33,195 nt of DNA. It comes from Candidatus Omnitrophota bacterium. Its GTDB lineage: Bacteria > Hinthialibacterota > Hinthialibacteria > Hinthialibacterales > Hinthialibacteraceae. A model generated the notes under the pieces. It had not been told where the DNA came from. It made no database searches and was given only the letters and a program-made list of their open reading frames with translations. Positions 32,962-33,195 of the stretch are shown piece after piece. Location of the stretch: positions 1 to 33,195 of the forward strand of contig JABLXU010000057.1 of NCBI GenBank assembly GCA_013177805.1, read 5' to 3'. The position numbers and the translations under genes are program-made. Within the stretch, counting starts at the first letter, position 1, and the number at the start of each line of letters is the position of its first letter.

Positions 32962-33195
32962 AAGCCTAAGGACAAGCGGAACAACGCGGACATTTCCTCT
33001 TTACCCAGAAGTAACGCGATCCTATTCCTCTTGGTTGTTAGGAGATGGTAGCCCTCCGGAAGCGTCACGCCAAGCCGGTTGCCGGGAGGATGCGGTTCTT
33101 CATGATCCGCTTGTTGGAGTGATTGACAGCCGCTGCCCGTGGACCCGGTCCAGTCCCGTGATCTCCATACTGGAGAATGAACGATTTTCCTCCTA
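32958..33195 (-). CDS. C-terminal part of an unknown protein, start outside window
   Basis: A frame open from the window edge for 78 codons ends at TGA 32958-32960, overlapping the lpxH start by four bases (ATGA). The visible tail contains DHEEPHPPGNRLGV and LPEGYHLLTTKRNRIALLLG, then KEEMSALFRLSLGL. I recognise no family. The overlap is the main support; a chance open frame of this length cannot be excluded. Confidence 0.4.
   Translation of the reverse strand, partial: RRKIVHSPVWRSRDWTGSTGSGCQSLQQADHEEPHPPGNRLGVTLPEGYHLLTTKRNRIALLLGKEEMSALFRLSLGL

Overview
The window looks like a chromosomal contig from an uncultivated Gram-negative bacterium of the PVC/FCB-like or candidate-phylum kind (for example Sumerlaeota or Hydrogenedentota). 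This is inferred from the mix of an outer-membrane lipid gene (lpxH-like), a GspG-type pseudopilin, secreted polysaccharide-active proteins (SUMF1/sialidase-like, parallel beta-helix with LamG, a GH38 mannosidase), sparse operons and long intergenic stretches full of palindromes. No rRNA or marker gene is present, so the phylum stays open.

Layout. 1-4400: a truncated SUMF1-plus-sialidase-like secreted protein (minus strand) diverges from a secreted beta-helix/LamG protein whose signal-peptide segment is cut off by an in-frame TAG. 4400-5056: non-coding, with a hairpin cluster and one copy of a 180-bp dispersed repeat. 5057-12799: a compact integrated element of about 7.7 kb in a tRNA-Arg(TCG) gene. 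It is bounded by 76-bp direct repeats (74/76 identical) and holds a tyrosine integrase, an AlpA-like regulator, a TOPRIM-DUF3987 replication protein, two unknown proteins, a small-terminase-like HTH protein, a 26-residue membrane peptide and one gene in the opposite direction. Five plus-strand genes run as one unit, the first four joined by ATGA overlaps. The order int - alpA - rep - terS-like, with no capsid, tail or lysis genes seen, is that of phage satellites (PICI-like), and this is the most interesting system in the window.

12830-19850: host genes for a TIM-barrel glycosidase-like protein, a SAM methyltransferase, a short-chain dehydrogenase and a large secreted GH38 alpha-mannosidase. 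19850-21850: decayed DNA with an IS1380-type transposase remnant and a MutS-family gene cut off where the second copy of the 180-bp repeat begins. 21870-33195: housekeeping genes: deoC, a pseudopilin, a small unknown protein, purF, a TPR protein, dapA, an HD-GYP response regulator, a PLP aminotransferase next to its Lrp/AsnC-type regulator, and lpxH preceded by the tail of another frame.

All calls come from reading the sequence and remembered family motifs; no search was run. Start codons were chosen by ribosome-binding site, overlap or signal peptide where these were visible.
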